Shown here: positions 49,367 through 59,302 of the stretch, one piece after another
Layout of the letters: every line of letters starts with the position of its first letter
Numbering within the stretch: the stretch's first letter is position 1
NCBI RefSeq assembly: GCF_023544715.1
Contig: NZ_JAMJEZ010000008.1
Span: forward strand, 62,001-126,000
Length of the DNA: 64,000 nucleotides
Source: Pseudomonas eutrophicaquae
Lineage (GTDB): Bacteria > Pseudomonadota > Gammaproteobacteria > Pseudomonadales > Pseudomonadaceae
Direction: 5' to 3'
Made by a program: the position numbers and the translations under genes
Notes under the pieces: model-generated
Databases searched by the model: none
What the model was told of the DNA's origin: nothing
Seen by the model: only the letters and a program-made list of their open reading frames with translations

Positions 49367-50047
49367 TCAAGGCTGCACCTGCAGGCGGTTGCGGTCAATC
49401 ACCCGGGCACGCAGCACTTCACCGTTATCGGCACGCACGCGGATTTCGCTGCCCAGTGCGCCCGGCTCCAGCGCGACGCCCTCGCGGCGGATATGAAAAC
49501 CGCGGCCCAGCACCTCAATACTGACCCGCGCATTGCGCTCGACCAAGCGTGGGGCGCGCAGGTTGCGCGGCTGCAGCGGCACCTCAGGCTCCAGCGGGCG
49601 CAGCGCCTGTTTGCCGAGCGCATCGGCCGGATCCTGGATGAACTGACGGGGCAGGCGCTCCAAGGGGCCTTGGCGCCATTCGAGCAGCTCTGGCTGCAGG
49701 GTCTCGCCGATCGCCACCACACGGTTGACCACCAGATAGTCCGCCAGCACGCTGATCTGCGCCTGCAGGTAGCGGGTCTGCCCGCCGCGGCAGCGCACCC
49801 CGACTGCCACCTGGCCCAGCAGGCGCTGCCCCGGTTGCGGCAGGAAGGGCTCTGCCGCTTCACAGGGCGGCATGGCATGGCCTGGGCGCACTTCTACCGT
49901 ACCGGCTAGTCCCTGCGCCTGCAGTTGCTGGTGGAGAAAATCCTCGATCTGCTGGGTCAGCCACTCATCCGCCTGCGCGGCCGATAGCCAGACGCTGGCC
50001 AAAAGGCTCAAGAGCAGACGGCACAAGCGGGCAGGGGATAACAGCAT
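49367..50047 (-). CDS. flgA: Flagellar P-ring assembly chaperone FlgA
   Basis: 226 aa with a signal peptide ending SAAQA (about residue 26). The C-terminal SAF domain shows LPRQFIQDPADALGKQALRPL and VRADNGEVLRARVIDRN. It helps FlgI assemble into the P ring. I took the ATG at 50047 because it gives a normal signal peptide; in-frame ATGs at 50080 and 50137 are possible but lack good ribosome sites. Divergent from flgB. Confidence 0.93.
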   Translation of the reverse strand: MLLSPARLCRLLLSLLASVWLSAAQADEWLTQQIEDFLHQQLQAQGLAGTVEVRPGHAMPPCEAAEPFLPQPGQRLLGQVAVGVRCRGGQTRYLQAQISVLADYLVVNRVVAIGETLQPELLEWRQGPLERLPRQFIQDPADALGKQALRPLEPEVPLQPRNLRAPRLVERNARVSIEVLGRGFHIRREGVALEPGALGSEIRVRADNGEVLRARVIDRNRLQVQP

Positions 50048-50194
50048 GGGGCATTCCGCGGCAGGACAAGGGGTGACCATTCTAGGCACCTCGGTGCGGG
50101 CATGTGCGACAAATGGCAGGTGGTTTTTCATCTGCATTTGTCCTGCGCTGGCTTATGATAGGGTCTTGAAATCATCATTTGCGGAGAAGCAGGC

Positions 50195-50608
50195 ATGCTC
50201 GACAAGCTCGATGGCGCCCTGCGCTTCCATCAGGAAGCACTCAACCTGCGCGCCGAGCGCCAGCAGGTACTGGCCAACAACATCGCCAACGCCGATACCC
50301 CGCATTACAAGGCGCGCGACTTCGACTTCGCCCGTGAGCTGGCCAGCGCGGTGGAAAAAGGCCGCCCGGCGGGTACGGCCATGGCTCTTAACACCACCTC
50401 GCCCCGCCACCTGCAGGGGCGTATGGAAACGCCGGCGGTGCGCGAACTGCTTTACCGCGTTCCCGACCAGCCAAGCCTGGATGGCAACACGGTGGACATG
50501 GACCGCGAGCGCACCGCCTTTGCCGATAATGCGGTGAAATACCAGGCCAGCCTGACCTTCATCAACAGTCGTCTGCAGGGCCTCAAGTCGGCCATGCAGC
50601 CGGAGTGA
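50195..50608 (+). CDS. flgB: Flagellar basal-body rod protein FlgB
   Basis: 137-aa proximal rod protein. The N-terminal [20 protein letters not shown] motif and the C-terminal [20 protein letters not shown] helix are typical. First gene of the flgBCDEFGHIJKL series. The 147 bp upstream hold no convincing sigma-54 promoter by eye. Confidence 0.97.
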   Translation: MLDKLDGALRFHQEALNLRAERQQVLANNIANADTPHYKARDFDFARELASAVEKGRPAGTAMALNTTSPRHLQGRMETPAVRELLYRVPDQPSLDGNTVDMDRERTAFADNAVKYQASLTFINSRLQGLKSAMQPE

Positions 50609-50622
50609 CCGGGTAGCTCACC

Positions 50623-51030
50623 ATGTCGATGTTCAAGATCTTTGATATCTCCGCCTCAGCGCTGATGGCCCAGTCCCAGCGCATGAACGTGACCGCCAGC
50701 AACCTGGCCAATGCCGACAGCGTCAGCGGCCCGGACGGCCAGCCTTACCGTGCTAAGCAGGTCTTGTTCGAGGCACAGAGCATGGACGGCTCACCGATCG
50801 GTGGCGTGCGCGCGACTCGGGTGATTGATGATCCCACACCGTTTCGCCTGGAGTATCGCCCCGAGCATCCGCTGGCCGATGAGCAGGGCTATATCCGTAT
50901 GCCCAACGTCGAGCCGGTGCATGAAATGGTCAACATGATTTCCGCCTCGCGCTCCTATCAGGCCAACGTCGAGGTGCTCAACACCAGCAAGCAGCTGCTG
51001 CTCAAGACCCTGACCCTGGGCGAAGGCTGA
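50623..51030 (+). CDS. flgC: Flagellar basal-body rod protein FlgC
   Basis: 135-aa proximal rod protein with [20 protein letters not shown] near the N terminus and the C-terminal [20 protein letters not shown]. It starts 14 nt after flgB. Confidence 0.97.
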   Translation: MSMFKIFDISASALMAQSQRMNVTASNLANADSVSGPDGQPYRAKQVLFEAQSMDGSPIGGVRATRVIDDPTPFRLEYRPEHPLADEQGYIRMPNVEPVHEMVNMISASRSYQANVEVLNTSKQLLLKTLTLGEG

Positions 51031-51041
51031 CGGAGGCCCCC

Positions 51042-51713
51042 ATGACCACCATTGATAGCAACCTGATCAGCCAGATCAACGGCGTACCACCCGGCCAGGC
51101 CGCCGAGCAGAAGACCTCCGAGGATCTGCGCAGCAACTTCATGACCATGCTGGTCACCCAGTTGCAAAATCAGGACCCCTTGAAGCCGATGGAGAACGCC
51201 GAGCTGACCAGTCAGCTGGCGCAGCTCAACACCCTGAGCGGCATCGAGGAGCTCAACACCACCCTCAAGCTGATCACCGGACAGATCGATACCGCACAGA
51301 CCATGCAGGCGGCCGCCATGATCGGGCGCGGCGTGCTGGTGCCGGGTAACCGCATTTTGGTCGGTGGCGAGCAGGCCACGCCATTCGGCATCCAGTTGGA
51401 CAGCCCGGCGGATAGCGTCAAGGTGACCATCACCGATGGCGCCGGTCAGGTGGTGCGCCAGTACGATCTGGGTGAGCTGGAGGCTGGCGTGGAGTCCTTC
51501 ACCTGGGATGCCACCCTGGATGATGGCTCCATCGCGCCGGCCGGCTCCTATCGGGTCAGTGTCGAGTCCAGCGCCGGTGACAAACCGGTGCTGAGTACCC
51601 TGCTGGCCTATGGTCAGGTAGGTGGAGTGAGCGCTGGTGACAGCGGGCCGCTGCTGGATCTGGGCGCAACCATGGGACGGGTCGGTCTGGCGGATATTCG
51701 CCAGATTCTCTGA
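51042..51713 (+). CDS. flgD: Flagellar hook assembly (scaffolding) protein FlgD
   Basis: 223 aa. The N-terminal FMTMLVTQLQNQDPLKPMEN is the classic FlgD motif. A FlgD-like Ig/tudor domain follows (about 110-200: TWDATLDDGSIAPAGSYRV). It caps the growing hook. 11 nt after flgC. Confidence 0.97.
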   Translation: MTTIDSNLISQINGVPPGQAAEQKTSEDLRSNFMTMLVTQLQNQDPLKPMENAELTSQLAQLNTLSGIEELNTTLKLITGQIDTAQTMQAAAMIGRGVLVPGNRILVGGEQATPFGIQLDSPADSVKVTITDGAGQVVRQYDLGELEAGVESFTWDATLDDGSIAPAGSYRVSVESSAGDKPVLSTLLAYGQVGGVSAGDSGPLLDLGATMGRVGLADIRQIL

Positions 51714-51740
51714 ATCTAATATTCAAGTCTTTCGCAGGGG

Positions 51741-51756
51741 GCGCCGCAGGCGGCGC
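51741..51756 (+). terminator. Hairpin between flgD and flgE
   Basis: GCGCCGC-AG-GCGGCGC, 25 nt after the flgD stop, without a T-run. It could trim or stabilise the message so that FlgE, needed in the largest amount, is made independently. Confidence 0.45.
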
Positions 51757-51785
51757 TCGCTGCCCGAGTCATTCAGGAGTCGATC

Positions 51786-53060
51786 ATGAGCTTTTCTCAG
51801 GCACTCAGCGGACTGCGCGCCGCCAACAACAACCTCAGCGTCGTCGGCAACAACATCGCCAACTCGCAGACCGTAGGCTTCAAGAGCTCCACTACGCTGT
51901 TCGCCGATGTGTACACCACCGCCTCGGAGATTGGTCTGGGTGTGTCGGTGCCCGACATCCGCCAGAACTTCACCAACGGTACCGTCGAAGCCACTGGCCG
52001 GGCGCTGGACCTGGCGATTGTCGGTGAAGGCTTCTTCAAGATGCAGCAGGGCACCGGGCAGATCGTCTACTCGCGCAATGGCCAGCTGGTGCTGAACCCC
52101 GAGGGCTATCTGGAAAATGCCCAGGGCGCACGGATGATGGACGGCGAGAAGCTGATTCAGGTGAATACTGAGGCGATGGATGCCCAGCCAACCACGCGGA
52201 TGAACTCGGTATATAACCTGCAGGCCAGCACTCCAGTTATCGATGCAGCGACTCCCTTCGATCCGACTGATCCAGCTACCTATTCCTATTCCAGTACTGC
52301 TACTACTTTTGATTCACTCGGTGTGGCTCATCAGCTGAACAAGTACTTCCGCAAGACCGAAATTGGGACGTGGGAAGTGTATGGCACGCTGGATGGACGG
52401 GTGATTGGGGAGCCGGGTGCTGCTGCCGGTGATCCTGCGACCCCGGATGTGTTAGCAACACTGACCTTTGATGAGAACGGTCTGTTGACGACGGTCGCTG
52501 ATGGCACAGCTGCGCTTGGCAACACCGATATCCCTCCCACTATCAAGCTCAACATCCCTGCTCAAACAACACCCTTGGCGGATGGTGATCCCGCTGGCAT
52601 TGATAACGGTGCCGCTGACCTAGAGTTTGACTTGGTCATCACCGGCACCACCCAATTCGGCAACAACTTCGACCAGTCCAGCCTCAACCAGAATGGCTAC
52701 TCCGGTGGCAGTCTGGTCGGTCTGCAGATCGACAAGAACGGCCGCGTCTACGGTAACTACTCTAACGAACAGCGCCAGGAAATCGGCAGCCTGACCCTGG
52801 CCACCTTCCTCAGCCCGGAAGGCCTGCAGCCGATCGGTGAGAACGTCTGGGTGCAGACCACGGCCTCTGGTCAGCCGCTGTTCGGTACGCCCGGCCTTGG
52901 CCGTTTTGGCGCCATTGAGGCGGGTGCGGTGGAGAACTCCAACGTCGATCTGACCAAGGAGCTGGTCGATCTGATCATTGCCCAGCGCTACTTCCAGGCC
53001 AATACCCAGTCCGTGCGCTCGCAGAGCGAAGTGCTGGAACTGACGGTCAACCTGCGCTGA
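51786..53060 (+). CDS. flgE: Flagellar hook protein FlgE
   Basis: 424 aa. Conserved N terminus SFSQALSGLRAANNNLSVVG and C terminus LTKELVDLIIAQRYFQANTQ. The exposed middle (about residues 145-280) is rich in Thr, Asp and Pro, as usual for the variable hook surface. It is less GC-rich at 52200-52620 than its neighbours, which may reflect exchange of the antigenic domain. Good AGGAG site upstream. Confidence 0.97.
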   Translation: MSFSQALSGLRAANNNLSVVGNNIANSQTVGFKSSTTLFADVYTTASEIGLGVSVPDIRQNFTNGTVEATGRALDLAIVGEGFFKMQQGTGQIVYSRNGQLVLNPEGYLENAQGARMMDGEKLIQVNTEAMDAQPTTRMNSVYNLQASTPVIDAATPFDPTDPATYSYSSTATTFDSLGVAHQLNKYFRKTEIGTWEVYGTLDGRVIGEPGAAAGDPATPDVLATLTFDENGLLTTVADGTAALGNTDIPPTIKLNIPAQTTPLADGDPAGIDNGAADLEFDLVITGTTQFGNNFDQSSLNQNGYSGGSLVGLQIDKNGRVYGNYSNEQRQEIGSLTLATFLSPEGLQPIGENVWVQTTASGQPLFGTPGLGRFGAIEAGAVENSNVDLTKELVDLIIAQRYFQANTQSVRSQSEVLELTVNLR

Positions 53061-53082
53061 TAAGTCGCCAAGGAGCTGACTG

Positions 53083-53835
53083 ATGGATCGCATGCTGTAC
53101 GTCGCCATGAGCGGCGCCAAGCAGACCATGGACCAGCAGGCGGTGGTCACCCACAACCTGGCCAACGTTTCAACGCCCGGTTTTCGCGCTCAGCTGCACG
53201 CCATGCAGGCGGTGCCGGTGGCGGGCGAGACCCTGCCCACCCGCACCTCGGTGCAGGCCACCACGCCGGGTGTCGATCACAGTCAGGGGCCGGTCAACTA
53301 CACCGGCCGTGCCCTGGATATCGCGCTGGCCGGCGACAGCTGGTTGGCGGTGCAGGATGCCAACGGCCGCGAGGCCTACACCAAGCGCGGCGATCTGCAG
53401 GTCGATAACAACGGCGTCCTGCAGGTGGCCGGTCGTGCGGTGATCGGGGAGGGTGGCCCGCTGGTGGTGCCGCTGGGCAGTCAGGTGAGCATCGGCAGCG
53501 ATGGCACGGTCAGCGCGCTGGGGCTGGGTGAAACACCGGAAAGCCTCGCGGCGGTCGGGCGGATCAAGCTGGTGACCGCCGCGCCGGGTGAGCTGTTGCG
53601 CGGCGATGACACCCTGTTCCGTACCCCCGCCGATGCCGCCGGCAACAGCGCGCCGCTGGCTGCCGATGAAACGGCGCGAGTCGCATCCGGCGCCCTGGAG
53701 GGCAGCAATGTCAGCGCCACCGAGGCGATGGTCGCGCTGATCAATAATGCCCGCCGCTATGAACTGCAGATGAAGTCGATCAGCACGGCGAGCGAGAACG
53801 CCCAGCGTGCCAACGGCCTGCTGTCACTGAGCTGA
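53083..53835 (+). CDS. flgF: Flagellar rod protein FlgF
   Basis: 250-aa proximal rod protein. Begins [20 protein letters not shown] with [18 protein letters not shown], and ends in the FlgF-type [20 protein letters not shown]. It starts 22 nt after flgE. Confidence 0.96.
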   Translation: MDRMLYVAMSGAKQTMDQQAVVTHNLANVSTPGFRAQLHAMQAVPVAGETLPTRTSVQATTPGVDHSQGPVNYTGRALDIALAGDSWLAVQDANGREAYTKRGDLQVDNNGVLQVAGRAVIGEGGPLVVPLGSQVSIGSDGTVSALGLGETPESLAAVGRIKLVTAAPGELLRGDDTLFRTPADAAGNSAPLAADETARVASGALEGSNVSATEAMVALINNARRYELQMKSISTASENAQRANGLLSLS

Positions 53836-53884
53836 TGAATGGCCGGGCGCGCTGCGGCGTGGCCCCGCCCTGAGGAATGCAAGC

Positions 53885-54667
53885 ATGATGCGCTCACTGT
53901 GGACCGCCAAGACCGGTCTGGAAGCCCAGCAGGTACAGCTGGACGTGATCTCCAACAACCTGGCCAACGTCAGCACCAGCGGCTTCAAGCGCTCGCGGGC
54001 GGTGTTCGAGGATCTGCTTTATCAGACCGTGCGCCAGCCCGGTGCCCAGAGCACCAATCAGACCGAGCTGCCCTCGGGCCTGCAGATCGGTACCGGCGTG
54101 CGCCCGGTGGCCACTGAGCGTCTGCACACCCAGGGTGGCATGCAGAACACCGGCAACTCCCGTGATCTGGCGATTGCCGGCAATGGCTTTTTCAAGGTGC
54201 TGATGGCCGATGGCAGCACCGCCTATACCCGCGATGGCAGCTTCCAGATTGATCAGAACGGCCAGATGGTCACCGCCAGCGGCTATCCGCTGGAGCCGGC
54301 GATCACCATCCCGGAGAATGCCCTGAGCATCACCGTGGGCATGGACGGCACCGTGAGCATCACCGAGCCGGGCAACCCGGAAAGCCAGCAGGTCGGTCAG
54401 CTGAGCTTGGCGCTGTTCATCAACCCGACCGGTCTTGAGAGCATCGGCGAGAACCTGTACCTCGAGACCACCGCCTCCGGCGCGCCCAACGACAACATGC
54501 CGGGCATGAACGGTGCCGGGCGCATCTACCAGAACTATGTCGAGGCCTCCAACGTCAGCGTGGTCGAGGAGATGGTCAGCATGATCGTCACCCAGCGTGC
54601 TTACGAGGTGAACAGCAAGGCGGTCAAGGTCTCCGACGAGATGCTGGCCCGTCTGGCCCAGCTGTGA
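53885..54667 (+). CDS. flgG: Flagellar distal rod protein FlgG
   Basis: 260 aa. [20 protein letters not shown] at the N terminus and [20 protein letters not shown] at the C terminus; length matches FlgG (about 260). It starts with ATGATG, so initiation could be at 53885 or 53888; GAGGAA lies upstream of both. Confidence 0.97.
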   Translation: MMRSLWTAKTGLEAQQVQLDVISNNLANVSTSGFKRSRAVFEDLLYQTVRQPGAQSTNQTELPSGLQIGTGVRPVATERLHTQGGMQNTGNSRDLAIAGNGFFKVLMADGSTAYTRDGSFQIDQNGQMVTASGYPLEPAITIPENALSITVGMDGTVSITEPGNPESQQVGQLSLALFINPTGLESIGENLYLETTASGAPNDNMPGMNGAGRIYQNYVEASNVSVVEEMVSMIVTQRAYEVNSKAVKVSDEMLARLAQL

Positions 54668-54688
54668 GTCGCAGTTCGGAGGTGGCGG

Positions 54689-55354
54689 GTGCTTGAGCGT
54701 GTTCTGATGCTGGCCGGCCTGCTGTTGATGCTGGCCGGTTGCGCGCAGCTGCCGCGCCCCTCGGTGGTCGGCGAGCAGGCGCAGGTGCAGATTCCCCAGC
54801 GCCCGCCGCTGCAGGCTAATGGCGCGATCTTTCAGGCCAGTCACGGCTTTCAGCCGCTGTTCGAGGATCGCCGCCCGCGCATGGTCGGCGATATCCTGAC
54901 CATCGTGCTCAACGAGCAGGTCAGCGCCAGCAAGAACTCGGCCTCCAATGCCAACCGCAGCGGCAGCTCCGGTTTCACCCCGACGCTGATTCCCCGCCAG
55001 CTGCGCCGCATCGGCGATCTGGGCTTTGAGGTCGAGGGCGAGAATGACTTTACCGGCGGCGGCGGCTCGCGGGCCAACAACTCCTTTACCGGGACGCTGA
55101 CGGTCTCGGTGGTCGAGGTGATGCCCAATGGCAACCTGCTGGTGCGTGGCGAGAAGCAGATTGCCATCAATCAGGGCACCGAGTTCATCCGCTTCTCCGG
55201 GGTGGTCAACCCGCGCACCATCACCGGGCAGAACACTGTGCCCTCGACACAGGTGGCCGATGCTCGCATTGAATACGTGGGCGATGGCTACATCAACGAA
55301 GCCCAGCACATGGGCTGGTTGCAGCGATTCTTCCTGAATATCTCGCCCCTCTGA
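54689..55354 (+). CDS. flgH: Flagellar L-ring protein FlgH
   Basis: 221-aa lipoprotein that forms the outer-membrane bushing. The lipobox is [13 protein letters not shown] at 54689 has GGAGG at about 7 nt; an ATG six codons later would shorten the signal. Family motifs: [10 protein letters not shown]-like [35 protein letters not shown] and [11 protein letters not shown]. Confidence 0.95.
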   Translation: MLERVLMLAGLLLMLAGCAQLPRPSVVGEQAQVQIPQRPPLQANGAIFQASHGFQPLFEDRRPRMVGDILTIVLNEQVSASKNSASNANRSGSSGFTPTLIPRQLRRIGDLGFEVEGENDFTGGGGSRANNSFTGTLTVSVVEVMPNGNLLVRGEKQIAINQGTEFIRFSGVVNPRTITGQNTVPSTQVADARIEYVGDGYINEAQHMGWLQRFFLNISPL

Positions 55355-55364
55355 GAGAGCTGTC

Positions 55365-56501
55365 ATGTCCGTATCCTCGCGTCTCGCCCGTTCCTTGCGC
55401 CGCCGTGCCTGCTGGGTTTTGCTGGCCCTGTGCGGCGGGCTGGCACCGCTGGCCCAGGCGGAGCGGGTGGCGGATCTGGCTGACTTTGCCGGCGTGCGGG
55501 AGAACGTGTTGGTCGGCTACGGGCTGGTGATCGGCCTGGATGGCACCGGCGATCAGACCATGCAGGCGCCCTTTACCGGGCAGGGCCTGACCAACATGCT
55601 CTCGCAGTTGGGCATTACCGTACCGCCCGGCACCAACATGCAGCTGCGCAATATCGCCGCGGTGATGGTCACTGCGCGCCTGCCGGCCTTTGCCCGGCCG
55701 GGGCAGAATCTGGATGTGGTGGTTTCCTCGGTGGGGAATGCGCGCAGCCTGCGCGGCGGCACCCTGCTGATGACCCCGCTCAAGGGCGTGGATGGCGAAA
55801 CCTATGCGCTGGCCCAGGGCAACCTGCTGGTCGGCGGTGCCGGGGCTGAGGCGGGGGGCTCCAGCGTGCAGATCAACCAGCAGGCCGGCGGGCGGATTGC
55901 GCGTGGCGCGATCATCGAGCGTGGCGTACCGCTGCAGCTGGGCGCGGCCGATGGCAGCCTGGAGCTGCTGCTGCGCCAACCGGACTTTGCCACCGCGCAG
56001 CGGATGGTCGCGGCGATCAACCGCGAGTTCGGGCGTCCAGTCGCTGCGGCCCGTGACGGCGGCTTGCTGGTGCTGCGCGGGCCGCAGAGTGACAACGAGC
56101 GGGTCAATTTTCTCGCCCGTGTCGAGAACGTCGAGGTATTGCCGGGTACGGTGCGCCCACGGGTGATCTTCAACTCGCGCACCGGTGCGGTGGTGCTCAA
56201 CGGCGCGGTGACCCTGCAACGTGCCGCGGTAGCGCACGGTAACCTATCGATCGTCATCGACAACGAGCCGCAGGTCTCCCAGCCGCAGCCCTTTGGTGGT
56301 GGGGAGACGGTAGTGACGGATCGCGCGAACATTTCCGTGCAGCAGCAGGGCACGGCGCTGCGCATGATCGAGGGTGGTGCTGATCTGGTCGAGGTGGTCA
56401 AGGCGCTCAACGCGCTGGGAGCGACCCCGCAGGATCTGATGTCGATCCTTGAAGCCCTCAAGGCCGCTGGTGCGCTGCGCGCTGAACTGGAGATCATCTG
56501 A
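55365..56501 (+). CDS. flgI: Flagellar P-ring protein FlgI
   Basis: 378 aa with a signal peptide ending LAPLAQA. Conserved [33 protein letters not shown] and the C-terminal [20 protein letters not shown]. It forms the peptidoglycan ring around the rod, assisted by FlgA. It overlaps flgJ by one base. Confidence 0.97.
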   Translation: MSVSSRLARSLRRRACWVLLALCGGLAPLAQAERVADLADFAGVRENVLVGYGLVIGLDGTGDQTMQAPFTGQGLTNMLSQLGITVPPGTNMQLRNIAAVMVTARLPAFARPGQNLDVVVSSVGNARSLRGGTLLMTPLKGVDGETYALAQGNLLVGGAGAEAGGSSVQINQQAGGRIARGAIIERGVPLQLGAADGSLELLLRQPDFATAQRMVAAINREFGRPVAAARDGGLLVLRGPQSDNERVNFLARVENVEVLPGTVRPRVIFNSRTGAVVLNGAVTLQRAAVAHGNLSIVIDNEPQVSQPQPFGGGETVVTDRANISVQQQGTALRMIEGGADLVEVVKALNALGATPQDLMSILEALKAAGALRAELEII

Positions 56502-57559
56502 TGAGCATGGACAGCCTGTCCGGCCGCCTGGCCTTTGATGTACAGGGGCTGCAGCGTCTGCAGCAGTCGGCGCGCAGTCCGCAGGATGATCAGGCGCTGC
56601 GCGAGGCCAGTCGCCAGTTCGAGGCGATGTTCCTGCACAGCATGCTCAAGAGCATGCGCGCCGCCATCCCCCAGTCCGGGCTGCTGGACAGCAGCCAGCA
56701 GCAGTTCTACACCGAGCTGCTCGATCAGCAGCTGGCGCAGGAGCTGTCCGGGCAGGAGCTGTCCGGGCAGGGGCTGGGACTGGCGGAGCAATTGCTGGCG
56801 CAGCTGCAGCAGCAGCGCGACCTGGCGAACCAGATGCCCGATGAGAACGGCCTGATCGCCGGCATTCCCCAGGGTGTGGCGCGGCCGCTGTATGGTGCAC
56901 TGCCGCTGCCGGAGGCTGCCGTATCGGCACAGGCGAGCGCGCCCGTGGCTACGCCGCCAGCGCCGCTGCGTCGTGAGCCGCCGCCGGCGCTGCAGCCGGC
57001 CACGCTGGCGAGCAGTGCGCCAGGCGAGCGCGTGCGTGGTGCTGACCATGTCCGCGCATTCGTCGAGCAGCTGGCGGCCCCGGCGCAGGCGGCCAGTCGC
57101 CGCAGCGGGGTGCCGGCTGAGCTGATCCTCGCCCAGGCAGCGCTGGAAACGGGCTGGGGGCGGCGGGAAATCGCCACCGCCGCAGGCGGCAACAGCCATA
57201 ACCTGTTCGGTATCAAGGCAGGCAGCCAGTGGCGCGGCGCGACCACCGATGTGCTGACCACCGAATTCATCGATGGCCGCGCCGTCAAGCGGGTCGAGCG
57301 TTTTCGCGCTTATCCGTCCTACCAGGCGGCTTTCGATGACTATGCCCGCCTGATCGGCAGCAATCCCCGTTATGCCGGCGTGTTGAGCGCCGACAGCCCC
57401 GCCCAGGCCGCCCGTGCCCTGCAGCAGGGTGGCTACGCCACTGATCCGGCCTATGCCGACAAGCTGGTGGCGGTGATGGCCAGCATCGGACCGCTTTCTG
57501 CTCGCCCGCAGATCGCGCAGCTGGGTGATAATGCGGCCATTATGAACAACCGCCTCTGA
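56501..57559 (+). CDS. flgJ: FlgJ: rod scaffold and flagellum-specific muramidase
   Basis: 352 aa with two domains. The N-terminal rod-capping part has ASRQFEAMFLHSMLKSMR, then a Pro/Ala linker (about 140-180). The C-terminal glucosaminidase domain (about 185-345) has ILAQAALETGWGRREI with the catalytic Glu and GNSHNLFGIKAG. It opens the peptidoglycan for rod growth. An internal direct repeat encodes ELSGQELSGQGL. Confidence 0.95.
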   Translation: MSMDSLSGRLAFDVQGLQRLQQSARSPQDDQALREASRQFEAMFLHSMLKSMRAAIPQSGLLDSSQQQFYTELLDQQLAQELSGQELSGQGLGLAEQLLAQLQQQRDLANQMPDENGLIAGIPQGVARPLYGALPLPEAAVSAQASAPVATPPAPLRREPPPALQPATLASSAPGERVRGADHVRAFVEQLAAPAQAASRRSGVPAELILAQAALETGWGRREIATAAGGNSHNLFGIKAGSQWRGATTDVLTTEFIDGRAVKRVERFRAYPSYQAAFDDYARLIGSNPRYAGVLSADSPAQAARALQQGGYATDPAYADKLVAVMASIGPLSARPQIAQLGDNAAIMNNRL

Positions 57560-57578
57560 GGCCGGGATGGCCGGTGCC

Positions 57579-57605
57579 TCAAGAATCCACCGGCTGTGCC
57601 GATAC
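57579..57605 (+). promoter_or_regulatory. FliA (sigma-28) promoter of flgKL
   Basis: TCAA-N15-GCCGATAC, the same -35 and -10 sequence and spacing as the promoter before flgM. It lies in the 76-nt flgJ-flgK gap, 31 bp before the flgK start codon. Confidence 0.8.
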
Positions 57606-57635
57606 GCATCCACATGATGCATAGGGATACCGTCC

Positions 57636-59285
57636 ATGAGCATTTTCTCCATCGGCGTCAGTGGCATGAACACCGCACAGCGGGCTCTTGCTGCCACCAG
57701 CAACAACATCGCCAACGTCTACACCCCGGGCTATAACCGCGAGGTGCCGCTGCTGTCGGAAAACCGCAGCGGCCCGGGCGTGAACGCGGCGGCGGTCGAG
57801 CGCCAGTTCGACCGCTTCATCGCCACCCAGCTGAACAGCTCGATCAGTACCAGCAGTGGCCTTGAGACCTACGCCCAGCAGATCAATCAGCTCGACAACC
57901 TGCTGGCCGACCGGGACGCCGGCCTTGCGCCGATGATGCAGAACTTCTTCGCTTCAGTGCAGAAGCTGGTGGCTGCGCCCTCTGACCCGGCAGCCCGTCA
58001 GGGGGTGCTCGGCACGGCCGATACCCTGACCGCCCAGTTCCGGGCCTTCGACAACTACCTGCAGAGCATGCGTACCAGCATCGACGGGCAGATCGAGACC
58101 GGCGTGCAGCAGATCAACACGCTGGCCGAGCAGCTGGCCGGCATCAATCGCGACATCAGCCTGGCGCGGGCCAAGACCAACGCCGAACCCAACACCCTGC
58201 TCAATCAGCGCGACCAGCTGGTCACTGATCTCAGCCGGCTGATCGATGTGCGGGTGATCGAGCAGGATGGCGCCAGCTACAACGTCACCATCGGCAACGG
58301 GATTGCCCTGGTGGCCGGCTCCGACAGCTTCAAGCTGCAGGCCATGCCCGCCGCCGCCGATCCGACCCGTACAGTGGTCGGCTACCGTGATGGCAGCGGC
58401 AACCTGTTCGAGCTGCGCGAAAGCAACTTCCGCGGGGGGGAGCTGGGCGGCGTCCTGGCGTTTCGCAGCGAAACCCTGGACAAGGTGCAGAACCAGCTCG
58501 GCCAGATTGCCGTGTCGCTGGCGGTGGGCTTCAACGAGCAGCACCAGCAGGGTTTTGATGCCAATGGCCTGCCGGGTCAGGCGATGTTCAAGCTGGCTGA
58601 TCCGCAGGTGCCGGTATTTGGCAATGCACGCAATACCGGTACGGCAACCCTGAGTGCGACCTTCGACACAGCGAAGATCGACCAGCTGAGCAGTGCGGAC
58701 TACGAGATCCGCTACAGCGGCGGCGAGTATACGGTGACACGTCTGGATACCGGCGTTGCATCCAAGGTCATGCCGGACGCGGAGGGCACGCTGAGCTTTG
58801 GCGGCCTGAACGTCACCGTCGCGGGTACATTGGGTGAAGGGGATCGCTTCCAGCTGCAGCCGCTGCGCCGCGCGGCGGGCTCGATCAGCAATATCATCAC
58901 CAATCCCGGCAAGCTGGCCGCCGATGGCGGTAGTCTCGACGAGTCGACGGGGCTGCTGCAGCCGACCGGCCCCGGCAATAACGCCAATGCCCTGAAGCTG
59001 CTCAACCTGCAGAGCAGCAAGCTGGTCGGCGGCAGTGCCAGTCTCAGTGATGCCTATGCCGGGATCGTCGGTGATGTCGGCAACCGGACAGCGGTGGTCG
59101 AGGTCAACCTGACCTCCCAGCAGGGCCTGAGTACCCAGCTCAAGGCGCTGCAGCAGAGCGAATCCGGCGTCAACCTCGATGAGGAGGGCGCCAACCTGAT
59201 GCGCTATCAGCGCTATTATCAGGCCAATGCCAAGGTGATCGAGATCGGCAGCAGCATCCTCGATACCCTGCTCAACCTGCGCTGA
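57636..59285 (+). CDS. flgK: Flagellar hook-associated protein FlgK (HAP1)
   Basis: 549 aa. The N terminus ISGMNTAQ-like GVSGMNTAQRALAATSNNIA and the C terminus EEGANLMRYQRYYQANAKVI are the conserved D0/D1 helices. Forms the hook-filament junction with FlgL; FlgN is its chaperone. It has its own FliA promoter. Confidence 0.97.
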   Translation: MSIFSIGVSGMNTAQRALAATSNNIANVYTPGYNREVPLLSENRSGPGVNAAAVERQFDRFIATQLNSSISTSSGLETYAQQINQLDNLLADRDAGLAPMMQNFFASVQKLVAAPSDPAARQGVLGTADTLTAQFRAFDNYLQSMRTSIDGQIETGVQQINTLAEQLAGINRDISLARAKTNAEPNTLLNQRDQLVTDLSRLIDVRVIEQDGASYNVTIGNGIALVAGSDSFKLQAMPAAADPTRTVVGYRDGSGNLFELRESNFRGGELGGVLAFRSETLDKVQNQLGQIAVSLAVGFNEQHQQGFDANGLPGQAMFKLADPQVPVFGNARNTGTATLSATFDTAKIDQLSSADYEIRYSGGEYTVTRLDTGVASKVMPDAEGTLSFGGLNVTVAGTLGEGDRFQLQPLRRAAGSISNIITNPGKLAADGGSLDESTGLLQPTGPGNNANALKLLNLQSSKLVGGSASLSDAYAGIVGDVGNRTAVVEVNLTSQQGLSTQLKALQQSESGVNLDEEGANLMRYQRYYQANAKVIEIGSSILDTLLNLR

Positions 59286-59302
59286 TGGCTGAGGAGTTCA
59301 CC

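Noticed and set aside
50048-50194. Sigma-54 promoter before flgB
   Set aside because: The best GG/GC pairs (for example GGCAC-CTCG-GTGC near 50085-50100) have the wrong spacing, so no site is claimed.
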